Both the position numbers and the translations under genes were made by a program. The notes beneath the pieces are model-generated. The model had not been told where the DNA came from. It made no database searches and worked only from the letters and a program-made list of their open reading frames with translations. A stretch of 46,000 bases of DNA from Sulfurovum sp. UBA1140 (GTDB lineage Bacteria; Campylobacterota; Campylobacteria; Campylobacterales; Sulfurovaceae), in assembly GCA_002311915.1 (NCBI GenBank), contig DCAF01000062.1, forward strand, positions 1-46,000. The letters are read 5' to 3'. Positions 8,141-15,837 of this stretch are shown piece after piece (the stretch's first letter is position 1; the number at the start of each line of letters is the position of its first letter).

Positions 8141-9346
8141 TTTCAATAAATCTAATCGTTGATTAGAATTTATAATATCTGCATGGTTAACCTCTTTGGT
8201 TTGAATCAGCTTCTTAATGGTATCCACTAAGTGTTTGGTACTTACCATACTTTTAGGAGAGAGTTGATTTCCAAAAAGAAGCAAATCATTTCCTGCACCA
8301 ATGGCTAATTTTAGAGTCTTTCGCAGACCATACTTTTTATTAATGGCATCCATCTGTAAATCATCGGTAATCACCACACCATTAAAACCTAGTTTTTGAC
8401 GTAACAGACCATTAATGGTTTTAGCAGAGAGGGTGGCTGGGTATAGGGCATCTAATTTTTTGTTAAATACATGGGCAACCATTACCGTATCTATCATTCC
8501 TTGTTCGCTTAAGAGTCTGTAGGGTTCTAGCTCTTCTCTTTTCCATTTTTTGGTAACATCTACAAAACCTTTATGGGTGTCTCCTAATGAAGAGCCATGC
8601 CCTGGAAAATGCTTAATCGAGGTAAGAACATTGCTTTCGTGCATTGCGTTAATAAAAATAGAGCTGTATTTAACCACTTGTCTTGGGTCAGCCCCAAAAG
8701 AGCGACCCAATTTGTAAATTACTCTATTTCGTTTATTAATTGCAAGGTCAACATCAGGGGCTAAGTTATAATTAATACCCACACTCTGAAGCTCTTGCCC
8801 CATTCTACGGTAGTAATTAATAACCTTATCATCACTCATATAAGCAACACTGTTGGCTTTGGGGAACTTTCCATAAAATCCATATTTAGATTTAAGTCTT
8901 TGAACTTTTCCCCCTTCTTGGTCAACGGCAATCAGCAATTTTCCATCGTGACTACACCCTTGCAGTTCTTCTGTTAATCTTGCCAATTGATTTTTACTAG
9001 AGATGTTTTTTGCTTTTGCTTTATTAACAGGATTGGCATCAAAAAGAATCACCCCACCGAGCTGATATTGGGCTATATCTTTACATATTTGGCTATTGGC
9101 ATGAACCCTTGTGCCAAAAAAACCAACCATTAGCATAGAACCTATCTCTTGTTCTAATGTTTTGGGTGGTGTTGCTACGGTAGCGGTGATTCTATTGTCT
9201 GTAGTAAATGCTTGTTGCTTTTCCATATTAACGGTTTCACTTAGCATTTTTTTGCCCTCTTGGGGGATAGGGTTGGCGAGTGCATTATTGGTGGAACAGG
9301 CACTAAACATTAAGAATAGAACTAAAATTATATATGGCATTTTCAT
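8129..9346 (-). CDS. Glycoside hydrolase family 3 lipoprotein, NagZ-like beta-N-acetylglucosaminidase
   Basis: 405 residues. The signal peptide ends in a lipobox (FSAC, Cys17), predicting a lipid-anchored periplasmic enzyme; E. coli NagZ is cytosolic, so the location differs. A Ser/Thr/Asn-rich linker of about 45 residues precedes the TIM barrel. IAVDQEGGKVQRL, the NagZ signature KHFPGHG (245-251) with its His dyad, GDTH, and VVITDDLQM with the nucleophile Asp (328/329) are all present. It probably removes N-acetylglucosamine from peptidoglycan fragments during wall recycling. It is monocistronic and divergent from the helicase gene. Confidence 0.9.
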   Translation of the reverse strand: MKMPYIILVLFLMFSACSTNNALANPIPQEGKKMLSETVNMEKQQAFTTDNRITATVATPPKTLEQEIGSMLMVGFFGTRVHANSQICKDIAQYQLGGVILFDANPVNKAKAKNISSKNQLARLTEELQGCSHDGKLLIAVDQEGGKVQRLKSKYGFYGKFPKANSVAYMSDDKVINYYRRMGQELQSVGINYNLAPDVDLAINKRNRVIYKLGRSFGADPRQVVKYSSIFINAMHESNVLTSIKHFPGHGSSLGDTHKGFVDVTKKWKREELEPYRLLSEQGMIDTVMVAHVFNKKLDALYPATLSAKTINGLLRQKLGFNGVVITDDLQMDAINKKYGLRKTLKLAIGAGNDLLLFGNQLSPKSMVSTKHLVDTIKKLIQTKEVNHADIINSNQRLDLLKQRI

Positions 9347-9634
9347 CGGTTACTTCTTTCATATTTTGATTCAAAGCAGATTATACCAATTTTTAGATAT
9401 AATTCGCAAAATTTCTGCAAGAGTGTATCAATTAACTCTTAGGAGACTTTCTAGCAAAGTATCTACACCTAAGCATTTCAAAGTCCACATTTAACATGTG
9501 GTGATTTGGTATCAGCTGCAAAAATTGGGGTCAACGGACACCATAATCATAAAATAAACTTTTTACAACACTATTTTTATTTTAGATATGCATAATACCA
9601 TACCCTACAAAATTTATTACAAAGAAGCAACAAC
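9347..9634. promoter_or_regulatory. 288-bp divergent intergenic region with two candidate plus-strand promoters and a hairpin
   Basis: No gene is visible. Two T-rich extended -10 boxes point to the helicase: TATAAT at 9398-9403 and CATAAT at 9591-9596. If the first is used, the message has a leader of about 225 nt containing a hairpin CCACAT-TTAAC-ATGTGG (9485-9501). The second gives a leader of roughly 35 nt. The stretch 9440-9540 has a composition unlike the flanking promoters and could be a small element remnant. Cold-shock helicase genes in other bacteria carry long structured leaders, which makes the first promoter interesting. Confidence 0.45.
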
Positions 9635-11095
9635 ATGACATTTAACGAATTCAATTTCAAAGAGACCCTCAATCAAGCCATTAACGATGCAGGATTTAAA
9701 GAGCCAAGTCCTGTTCAAAGAGATGCTATTCCTATTATATTAGAGGGTCATGATATGATTGGTCAAGCTCAAACAGGTACAGGAAAAACAGCTGCTTTTG
9801 GTCTGCCAATCATTCAGATGATGGAGGGGAATAGAGGGGTTGAAGCATTGGTTATTGTTCCAACGAGAGAACTTGCCATGCAGGTCTCTGATGAACTTTT
9901 TAGATTTGGTAAAACAGGAGGGTTCAAAACAGCTACTGTTTATGGTGGAACACCATATAATAGACAGATTGGTAGAATCAATCAAGCCAATATTATTGTC
10001 GCCACCCCAGGGAGACTTCAAGATTTATTAAAGTCAAAAAGAATTACCATTAACCCAAAATTTGTTGTTTTGGATGAAGCTGATGAGATGCTTGATATGG
10101 GATTCCTAGACGAAATTAAAAATATCTTTACTTTTTTACCAGCAGATCGACAAACGCTCATGTTCTCTGCTACCATGCCAAAACAGATTAAAATTCTTGC
10201 AGAACAGATTCTTAACAGCCCAAAATCGGTTATCATTACTAAAAAAGAGAGAACCAATACAGATATTACTCAAAAATTCTATGTGGTAGCAGACTATGAG
10301 AGAGATGATGCTCTTTTAAGACTTATTGATTATAAAAATCCAAATAAATGTATTATTTTCTGTCGTATGAAAAAAGAGGTGGATAGACTCTCATCATACA
10401 TGACCTCTCAAGGGTTTAAAGTGGCTGCACTTCATGGTGATATGGAGCAAAAACAGAGAGAACATACCATTCGATCATTTAAACAGGGTTTGGTTGAAAT
10501 CTTTATTGCTACCGATGTTGCTGCTCGTGGTCTTGATGTCAATGATGTGTCTCATGTATTTAACTACCATATGCCTTTTGATTCAGAGAGTTATCTTCAT
10601 AGAATTGGGCGAACGGGTCGAGCTGGAAATAAAGGTGAAGCGATTACTTTAGTCTCTCCAAATGAGCTTAGAACGATTAAGAGAATCGAAAAAGATGTTG
10701 GAGCCACACTTATTAGTGAAGTAATCCCAACACGTCAAGAGGTACAGAGTCGTAAAGATGATGATTTATTGATGAAAATTTCAGAGACAGAGGTAACTCC
10801 ATCAGCCATTGATATGGTAAAAACACTTCAACATGATATTGATATTGTTACCATTGCTCACCTTTTAGCAACCATGGTTCAAAATGAGATTGGTGTTAAA
10901 GGTAAAGATATTATTGGTTTGGGTCAAAAAGAGATTGAATTATTGATTGAACGAGCTAAAAATCAAAGAGGTAGAGACCGTAATAACAGTCGTGGACGAG
11001 GAAGAAGCAGAAGTCGTGGTGGTAGCCGTGGACGAAGTGGCGGTGGTGAACGAAGTCGTAGTGGTAACCGAGGTAGCCGTAACCGAAGTAACTAA
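9635..11095 (+). CDS. DEAD-box ATP-dependent RNA helicase (DeaD/RhlE-like)
   Basis: 486 residues with the complete motif set in order: Q motif (FKEPSPVQRDAIP), AQTGTGKT, PTRELAMQ, ATPGRLQ, DEAD, SAT, then in the second RecA domain FCRMKKEVD, HGDMEQKQRE, ATDVAARGLDV and HRIGRTGRAG. Residues 445-486 are an Arg/Gly/Ser-rich tail (RGRDRNNSRGRGRSRSRGG and further repeats) that typically adds non-specific RNA binding. Likely roles are ribosome assembly and RNA turnover at low temperature. It appears monocistronic: a hairpin terminator follows directly. The ribosome binding site is weak (AAAGAAG). Confidence 0.95.
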   Translation: MTFNEFNFKETLNQAINDAGFKEPSPVQRDAIPIILEGHDMIGQAQTGTGKTAAFGLPIIQMMEGNRGVEALVIVPTRELAMQVSDELFRFGKTGGFKTATVYGGTPYNRQIGRINQANIIVATPGRLQDLLKSKRITINPKFVVLDEADEMLDMGFLDEIKNIFTFLPADRQTLMFSATMPKQIKILAEQILNSPKSVIITKKERTNTDITQKFYVVADYERDDALLRLIDYKNPNKCIIFCRMKKEVDRLSSYMTSQGFKVAALHGDMEQKQREHTIRSFKQGLVEIFIATDVAARGLDVNDVSHVFNYHMPFDSESYLHRIGRTGRAGNKGEAITLVSPNELRTIKRIEKDVGATLISEVIPTRQEVQSRKDDDLLMKISETEVTPSAIDMVKTLQHDIDIVTIAHLLATMVQNEIGVKGKDIIGLGQKEIELLIERAKNQRGRDRNNSRGRGRSRSRGGSRGRSGGGERSRSGNRGSRNRSN

Positions 11096-11114
11096 TTTAT
11101 AACTATAGAAAATA

Positions 11115-11140
11115 AAAATCATCATAATAATGATGATTTT
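11115..11140 (+). terminator. Hairpin terminator after the helicase gene
   Basis: An 11-bp perfect stem (AAAATCATCAT with its complement) with an AATA loop lies 20 nt downstream of the stop. The right arm ends in TTTT. It is AT-rich but well placed as an intrinsic terminator. Confidence 0.65.
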
Positions 11141-11175
11141 CACCATTTTACACAATAAATACATCATTTATTTGA

Positions 11176-11181
11176 TATAAT
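11176..11181 (+). promoter_or_regulatory. Candidate -10 box for the thioredoxin/membrane protein operon
   Basis: TATAAT preceded by a T-rich segment, about 40 nt before the ATG at 11222, with AAGGAAA as ribosome binding site. It probably drives 11222-14280. Confidence 0.5.
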
Positions 11182-11221
11182 ACTTTTCCATTATTTTAAT
11201 ACCATTTATAAGGAAACAAAA

Positions 11222-11740
11222 ATGAAAAAGATTATTTTAGCAATACTACTTACACTAGGTGTTACCTCATTTCTTCAAGCAGAAGAGACCAAAGCCATTA
11301 CTTTTAACCTTATCGATACCGACGGCAAAACCGTGCATGTTACCGAGACAGAAGCAGGTTTAGATTTTAAAGAGTATAAAGGAAAAGTTGTATTTTTAGT
11401 GCTATTTGGACATATCTGTCCTCCATGTAATGCAGAGATACCTGAATTTATTGAACTGACCGAAAAATATAAAGATAAATTGGCTATTGTTGCTTTAGAG
11501 GCACAACGATACAGCATGAGTGACCTTAAAGCATTTAAAACTAAAAAAAATATCAACTACAGTTTAATTCCAGGAAAAAATCATGATGATTTTATCAGTT
11601 ATATTGCCGATAGAGCTCAGTGGAATGGTTCAATTCCTTTTTTAATTGCCATTGATAAAAATGGTGCTGTACAAACAGTACAACCAGGATTTATTCCAAA
11701 AGCAACACTTGAGGAGTTAATTGAAAAGTTAACCAAATAA
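11222..11740 (+). CDS. Secreted TlpA-like thioredoxin-fold protein
   Basis: 172 residues with signal peptide (cleavage near SFLQAEE). The thioredoxin-like domain starts with the TlpA-type strand ITFNLIDTDGKTVHV, has the redox motif CPPC (Cys66/Cys69) and a late IPFLIAIDKNG segment carrying the cis-Pro. It should act on periplasmic thiols. It is the first gene of a four-gene plus-strand run and is followed 23 nt later by a second protein of the same fold, so the two may be a specialised pair. Client unknown. Confidence 0.85.
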   Translation: MKKIILAILLTLGVTSFLQAEETKAITFNLIDTDGKTVHVTETEAGLDFKEYKGKVVFLVLFGHICPPCNAEIPEFIELTEKYKDKLAIVALEAQRYSMSDLKAFKTKKNINYSLIPGKNHDDFISYIADRAQWNGSIPFLIAIDKNGAVQTVQPGFIPKATLEELIEKLTK

Positions 11741-11763
11741 CATTTTTTTGACGAGGAGAAACA

Positions 11764-12498
11764 ATGTATACGAATAGAATAACTTTTATCGCACTACTTT
11801 TAGCAACACTCATGTTTAATACGGGTTGTGTCACGAAATACTTTGATTTTAGCGAGGAAGAAGCCGTTGTAACAGCTTCTTCTACTACAGAGCCAAGAGT
11901 TGTTCTTGAAGTAATTCCACCACCTATAATTGTTAACCAAAACCCTGAAGTAGAGTGTAGTGATGAAGCCACATCTGAAAAAAATGATTGCGATAGAGGA
12001 AAGATTACCAAAGATCAGTTACAACCCTCTGTTGCTCAATCATCAGCTGGAGAGGTTCACAAGTTAACAAGTATACAAGGTCACACCATTCATGTGGCTG
12101 AACGCTCTAATGGATTTACATTTCCAGAGTATGCAGGTAAGGTGGTTGTGTTGGAGATGTTTGGAAAAGATTGTCCTCACTGTATTAAAGAGATTCCTAC
12201 TATTGATAGAATTATTAGAAGATACCGTGGAAAAGTTGCTGTAATTGCCATTCAATCTCAAAATCGAATGGCACGTTCTGTTGCCCGTAACTATCTGCGT
12301 AAATACAGAATACGCTACCCAATTATCGAGGGAGATGATGCGACCAATCTGCAGTTTTTTATACAACAGACTTATGGTTGGACGGGTATTTTGCCTTACA
12401 CTTTGGTTATTAAAAATGGTGTTACAGAGTTCTCTTATTCGGGTGAGGTCTCTTATAATGAGATAAAACATGATATAGATTCACTATTTAGAAAATAA
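11764..12498 (+). CDS. Lipoprotein with TlpA-like thioredoxin domain
   Basis: 244 residues. The signal peptide ends in a lipobox (FNTGC, Cys22). A flexible region with three further cysteines and Pro/Ser/Glu-rich sequence (about 25-95) precedes a thioredoxin-like domain whose first strand (HKLTSIQGHTIHVAE) parallels the preceding gene. The redox motif is CPHC (137-140), as in DsbA, and the cis-Pro segment is ILPYTLVIKNG. GAGGAG lies 5 nt before the ATG. Same-fold neighbours with CPPC and CPHC active sites suggest different redox roles. Probably anchored in the periplasm; function inferred only from fold. Confidence 0.82.
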   Translation: MYTNRITFIALLLATLMFNTGCVTKYFDFSEEEAVVTASSTTEPRVVLEVIPPPIIVNQNPEVECSDEATSEKNDCDRGKITKDQLQPSVAQSSAGEVHKLTSIQGHTIHVAERSNGFTFPEYAGKVVVLEMFGKDCPHCIKEIPTIDRIIRRYRGKVAVIAIQSQNRMARSVARNYLRKYRIRYPIIEGDDATNLQFFIQQTYGWTGILPYTLVIKNGVTEFSYSGEVSYNEIKHDIDSLFRK

Positions 12499-12511
12499 GG
12501 ATAAAAAATAT

Positions 12512-12967
12512 ATGTTACCAACAATTTTTACCAAAACCAATACCACCAAAAAGGGTAAACAAGAGACGCATCTTCGGTGGTGGGTTACCCTGCTTATCTC
12601 ATTGGCTCTTGCTTTAGGAACATGGAATCCAACAGGACACCATTTTATTCACTATATTTCTGAACAAGAACTGCTTTCAGGATTTACCCCTTTTGCTATT
12701 ATACTTATGGTTGGTATTTGGATTTTAGCACTTAAATCTATTTTTCAAAGCCTTAAACTTTGGGGAGCCATATTTGTTATTATCATTATTATGGCTTTTC
12801 TTTGGGGACTCAATCAGTATGGATTAATTGAATTTAATAACCTCACTCAGATGGGTTGGGCAGGAACACTTAGTGTTGCTTTTATTATTTGGATGGGGCT
12901 TAACGCTTCGATTATTTGGAAAACACTGACAGGAGTTTACTCTACTGACAGTGTTGAAGAGGAGTAA
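12512..12967 (+). CDS. Four-TM inner-membrane protein, possibly DUF6524 family
   Basis: 151 residues with four predicted membrane segments (about 23-40, 58-76, 83-103, 115-135). The first holds WNPTGHHFIHYI, a WNPTG-type motif I associate with DUF6524; that assignment is from memory. There are no enzymatic motifs. It starts 13 nt after the lipoprotein gene with AAGGA upstream, so it belongs to the same run. Function unknown. Confidence 0.7.
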   Translation: MLPTIFTKTNTTKKGKQETHLRWWVTLLISLALALGTWNPTGHHFIHYISEQELLSGFTPFAIILMVGIWILALKSIFQSLKLWGAIFVIIIIMAFLWGLNQYGLIEFNNLTQMGWAGTLSVAFIIWMGLNASIIWKTLTGVYSTDSVEEE

Positions 12968-12978
12968 TCCCTAACTAA

Positions 12979-14280
12979 ATGAGAAGACGAGATAAAGCAC
13001 TTATTGCCATTCTACTGCCCATAGTTTTGGTTACCTTGTTGAGCTATGTTCACCCTGTATCTTATAATATTCTTATGGGGTACATGCTAGGAGTGGTGCT
13101 TGTATTTAAATCCTCTCTGCTCTCTCTTTGGTTCGTAAGTAAACTTAAAATAGTAGCTTTTATTAAAGGTCTTACATTTATTCAAGCCATTCTGTTGGGT
13201 ATTAAACGATGGTTTATAGACAATATGCTCTCTCAATGGTTAGAAAAATATATCTTTAGCCATCTAAAAAAACCCTTTAATGAACTACTACAATACTATC
13301 AAGCCGTAAGCTTTAGAGCCAAACTTAAAAACTTTTTTGTTATTGTCTTTCCTTTGGGTATAGGGATTTGGATTATGTACCTTACCGACATACTCTCACA
13401 TATTGCTCTATTCGTAGAACTTAAAGTAATTGTCATAGGGTTCTTTAAAACTTTATGGGTTATTTTTGCCAAAATCTTTGCGATTGTACCGATGATTTTA
13501 GGATGGATATCGGGCTCGTGGTTGGCTCCTATTTTAGAAGTTTTTGCCCTTAGTTATCTGCTCTCTTTTATTGAAAAGCTACTCGGAGCAAATAATCCTA
13601 TTACAAGGTTTTTTAACTATATTGGTGATAAGCTTAATGACTTTTTATCTTATCTTGGTCTGCTTAATGACAAACACATTGAACCTATTCTTAACAATAC
13701 CCTCTCTCGGAGCAGTCAGACTTTTGCCAATAAAATCTCTTCGATGATTAGAAATAAAAAAATTAGAGAAGAGCATCTCTATTTTGATAATTTTCGTAAT
13801 ATTATTTTAAGAGGACACATCAATGCCTACCACTCGTTTGAAGGAATGGAGGATATAACCGATAAAACTAAACTCTATAGTATCATTAATGAAAAGACAA
13901 AAGACAACATTGACATTATCGCCTATGTCTCACGAAATGGCAAAGGAGAGATTTTAGAAGAGCAGTATAAAAATAACTATTATCATGATATATTTCTACT
14001 TAAAGGTATTGCAAGTAATCAAAATCATGGGGTCAAAGAGCATCTTGATACCAAAATAGACCACAGTGATTTTTGGGTGCTTAACAGTAGTCTTCTTCCT
14101 GTTTGGATAAAAAGTAACAGCAATAATATTGAGCCAAAACTACTCGAAGGTAACGAAGTTAGACTTATTAAAACGAAACAGCAGACAGCTTTTGATTGCA
14201 AAGACATCTATTTTGAACATGAGGGGGTTATTGTTTACCCTACATCAATTATTCCAACCAACGAAACTTTTTCAAACTAG
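12979..14280 (+). CDS. Multi-pass membrane protein of unknown function with cytoplasmic/periplasmic C-terminal domain
   Basis: 433 residues, not recognised. The first half has about five or six hydrophobic segments (about 10-26, 32-50, 58-74, 118-140, 145-170, 172-200) separated by short amphipathic helices. Residues 205-255 are a linker, and 260-433 are soluble with mixed alpha/beta character (FRNIILRGHINAYHSFEGM, IIAYVSRNGKGEILEEQY, VIVYPTSIIPTNETFSN). One Cys is present. It starts 11 nt after the preceding gene and its stop codon abuts repeat copy A. Co-transcription with the thioredoxin-fold genes suggests a shared envelope process, which cannot be named. Confidence 0.72.
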   Translation: MRRRDKALIAILLPIVLVTLLSYVHPVSYNILMGYMLGVVLVFKSSLLSLWFVSKLKIVAFIKGLTFIQAILLGIKRWFIDNMLSQWLEKYIFSHLKKPFNELLQYYQAVSFRAKLKNFFVIVFPLGIGIWIMYLTDILSHIALFVELKVIVIGFFKTLWVIFAKIFAIVPMILGWISGSWLAPILEVFALSYLLSFIEKLLGANNPITRFFNYIGDKLNDFLSYLGLLNDKHIEPILNNTLSRSSQTFANKISSMIRNKKIREEHLYFDNFRNIILRGHINAYHSFEGMEDITDKTKLYSIINEKTKDNIDIIAYVSRNGKGEILEEQYKNNYYHDIFLLKGIASNQNHGVKEHLDTKIDHSDFWVLNSSLLPVWIKSNSNNIEPKLLEGNEVRLIKTKQQTAFDCKDIYFEHEGVIVYPTSIIPTNETFSN

Positions 14281-14329
14281 GAATCGGCGTGTTTACACTC
14301 GAACAACAGAGGCAGAGCCTTCCGATTCC
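14280..14329 (+). repeat. 50-bp palindromic 3'-end repeat, copy A
   Basis: Outer arms GGAATCGG and CCGATTCC (perfect 8-bp inverted repeat) enclose a small hairpin GTGT-TT-ACAC and a second hairpin near GAGGCAGAGCCTTC. Copies B, C and D elsewhere in the window have the same length and order. It begins at the last base of the upstream plus-strand stop codon and lies between that gene and the convergent dprA end. In this copy the middle reads CGAACAACAGAGG rather than CGAATAACGGAGG. Confidence 0.9.
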
Positions 14330-14341
14330 GAATATTATAGG

Positions 14342-15121
14342 TTAAGCCAACCGTACCAATCCATTATCAATGGTAATTAACCCTTCTAATTCAGCTTCAT
14401 AAACGCGTGTGTTAAATTTGGCAATTGCCTCATCAAAAGTAGGGGAGGTCTGGCAAAAATAGAAAAACTCATCCCTCTCTATACCGTCATTTTTGGGAAC
14501 CACTCCATACTTATCAGCAAATGTCTCTAGATTATAGATGGGCTGTGCCAACCCCTTTTCTAAAAGCATATTGGTTCCCCGACTCTCATCTAAATGGTGG
14601 GGCAATACAAAAATCTCTTTACCCATCTTTAAAGCAAACTCTACGGAACGCATCGAGCCACTTGCCTCATCGGCTTGGGTGACAATTAGAACATCTCCCA
14701 ATGCCACAACCAGTTCATTTCTGACCACAAAACTCCATGGGGTTGCTTTAAATGTTGCAGGGAACTGACTTATCATAAGCCCATCGGTTTCGATAGAGCT
14801 GATTAATGACCTGTTCACAGCAGGATAACGAATGTCTAAACTGTTTGCTACCACGGCAATGGTATTGTGGCTTCCTGCTCCCTGATGGGCAATCGCATCA
14901 ACCCCCATTGCTACACCACTTACCACACAGACACCTCTCTTGGCTAAGGCTTTGGCCAAACTGTAGGTAAACTGCTTGGTATATCCCGAGGGTCGTCTGG
15001 TTCCAACGATGGAAACTTTTGGTCGAGTTAAAAGTTCTTTATTTCCTAAAATATAAAGCTCTTTAGGATACTTCTTCATTGATTCCAATGCAGGAATATA
15101 TTGGTTTAATCGCTCTATCAA
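14342..15121 (-). CDS. dprA: DprA/Smf DNA-processing protein
   Basis: 259 residues, typical of the short campylobacterial DprA. The Rossmann-fold motifs VGTRRPSGY, SGVAMGVDAIAHQGA and ASGSMRSVEFAL are present. A short C-terminal winged-helix-like region follows (TSPTFDEAIAKFNTRVYEAE). DprA loads RecA on incoming single-stranded DNA in natural transformation. Start is TTG 15121, supported by AAAGGAG five nt upstream. It lies 22 nt downstream of the coiled-coil gene and ends convergently at repeat A. Confidence 0.92.
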   Translation of the reverse strand: MIERLNQYIPALESMKKYPKELYILGNKELLTRPKVSIVGTRRPSGYTKQFTYSLAKALAKRGVCVVSGVAMGVDAIAHQGAGSHNTIAVVANSLDIRYPAVNRSLISSIETDGLMISQFPATFKATPWSFVVRNELVVALGDVLIVTQADEASGSMRSVEFALKMGKEIFVLPHHLDESRGTNMLLEKGLAQPIYNLETFADKYGVVPKNDGIERDEFFYFCQTSPTFDEAIAKFNTRVYEAELEGLITIDNGLVRLA

Positions 15122-15143
15122 TTGTTCTCCTTTACTCTGCCTA

Positions 15144-15761
15144 TTAGGGAGCAGATATCCACGGGATACGGTTCTCTTCTTCTAGTTCATAATAGTTTGG
15201 AATCTGTTGATAAATACCGTTATAAATCTTTTCAATATCACTTAAAATAGTATATTTATGCTCTAATAAATTCTCGTATTGTGCTAACTCTTGAATTTTG
15301 AGATTAATTTTAGCCATGAGTGCGTTACTCTTATTAATTTCACGCTGATTATTTAAAGAGTTCACCTGTTTATCAAAAGCACCCTCTAACTCTTTTAAGT
15401 TACGTAGACTTGCCAAGAGATTTTCCATATGAATATGCACCCTTTTTTTCTGTTTGGTAATGGTTCCATATTGCATTTTTAACTGACTGCCTAAAATAAT
15501 TAGTTGCTCTCTTTTTTTATTGGTAAATATCTCTACCCTAAAAAAACGGTAAAAAAACCGACTAATCAATCCCTCTTCAACTTTTAAATCAAAGAGAATT
15601 GATTTAATTGCCTCGAATAAAACGGTATCAACCTCTCTGTATTGTCGTACCAGCTCTATTTCTGCTTGTTTATCACTTTTAGCAATAATGGTCGAGAGTA
15701 TTCTACGAAACGTAGCCTCTGGACTCCTCAATATATCCTCAACATAAAACTCTACAGCCAT
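15144..15761 (-). CDS. Coiled-coil protein of unknown function upstream of dprA
   Basis: 205 residues, no signal peptide or TM. Almost entirely helical: residues 25-75 and 95-190 have heptad-like patterns with many Glu, Lys, Gln and Asn, broken near RFFYRFFRVEIF. The C-terminus (YYELEEENRIPWISAP) is aromatic and conserved-looking. GAGGTG five nt before the ATG supports the start. It is probably co-transcribed with dprA. No family recognised; a cytoplasmic structural or scaffold role is only inference. Confidence 0.7.
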   Translation of the reverse strand: MAVEFYVEDILRSPEATFRRILSTIIAKSDKQAEIELVRQYREVDTVLFEAIKSILFDLKVEEGLISRFFYRFFRVEIFTNKKREQLIILGSQLKMQYGTITKQKKRVHIHMENLLASLRNLKELEGAFDKQVNSLNNQREINKSNALMAKINLKIQELAQYENLLEHKYTILSDIEKIYNGIYQQIPNYYELEEENRIPWISAP

Positions 15762-15837
15762 AATAACACCTCTAAAAATATTGATATGTTGATTATAACT
15801 TAATTATGTTAAAAACTGTTTTAAATTAATAAATCTC

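Noticed and set aside
9440..9540. An insertion sequence end (IS3- or IS200-like) upstream of the helicase
   Set aside because: Only a short motif resembles such ends from memory; there is no transposase fragment, target duplication or second end.
10940..11167. Minus-strand frame rich in Thr/Ser/Val opposite the helicase tail
   Set aside because: It is the antisense of the Arg/Gly/Ser codon repeats and lacks start signals.
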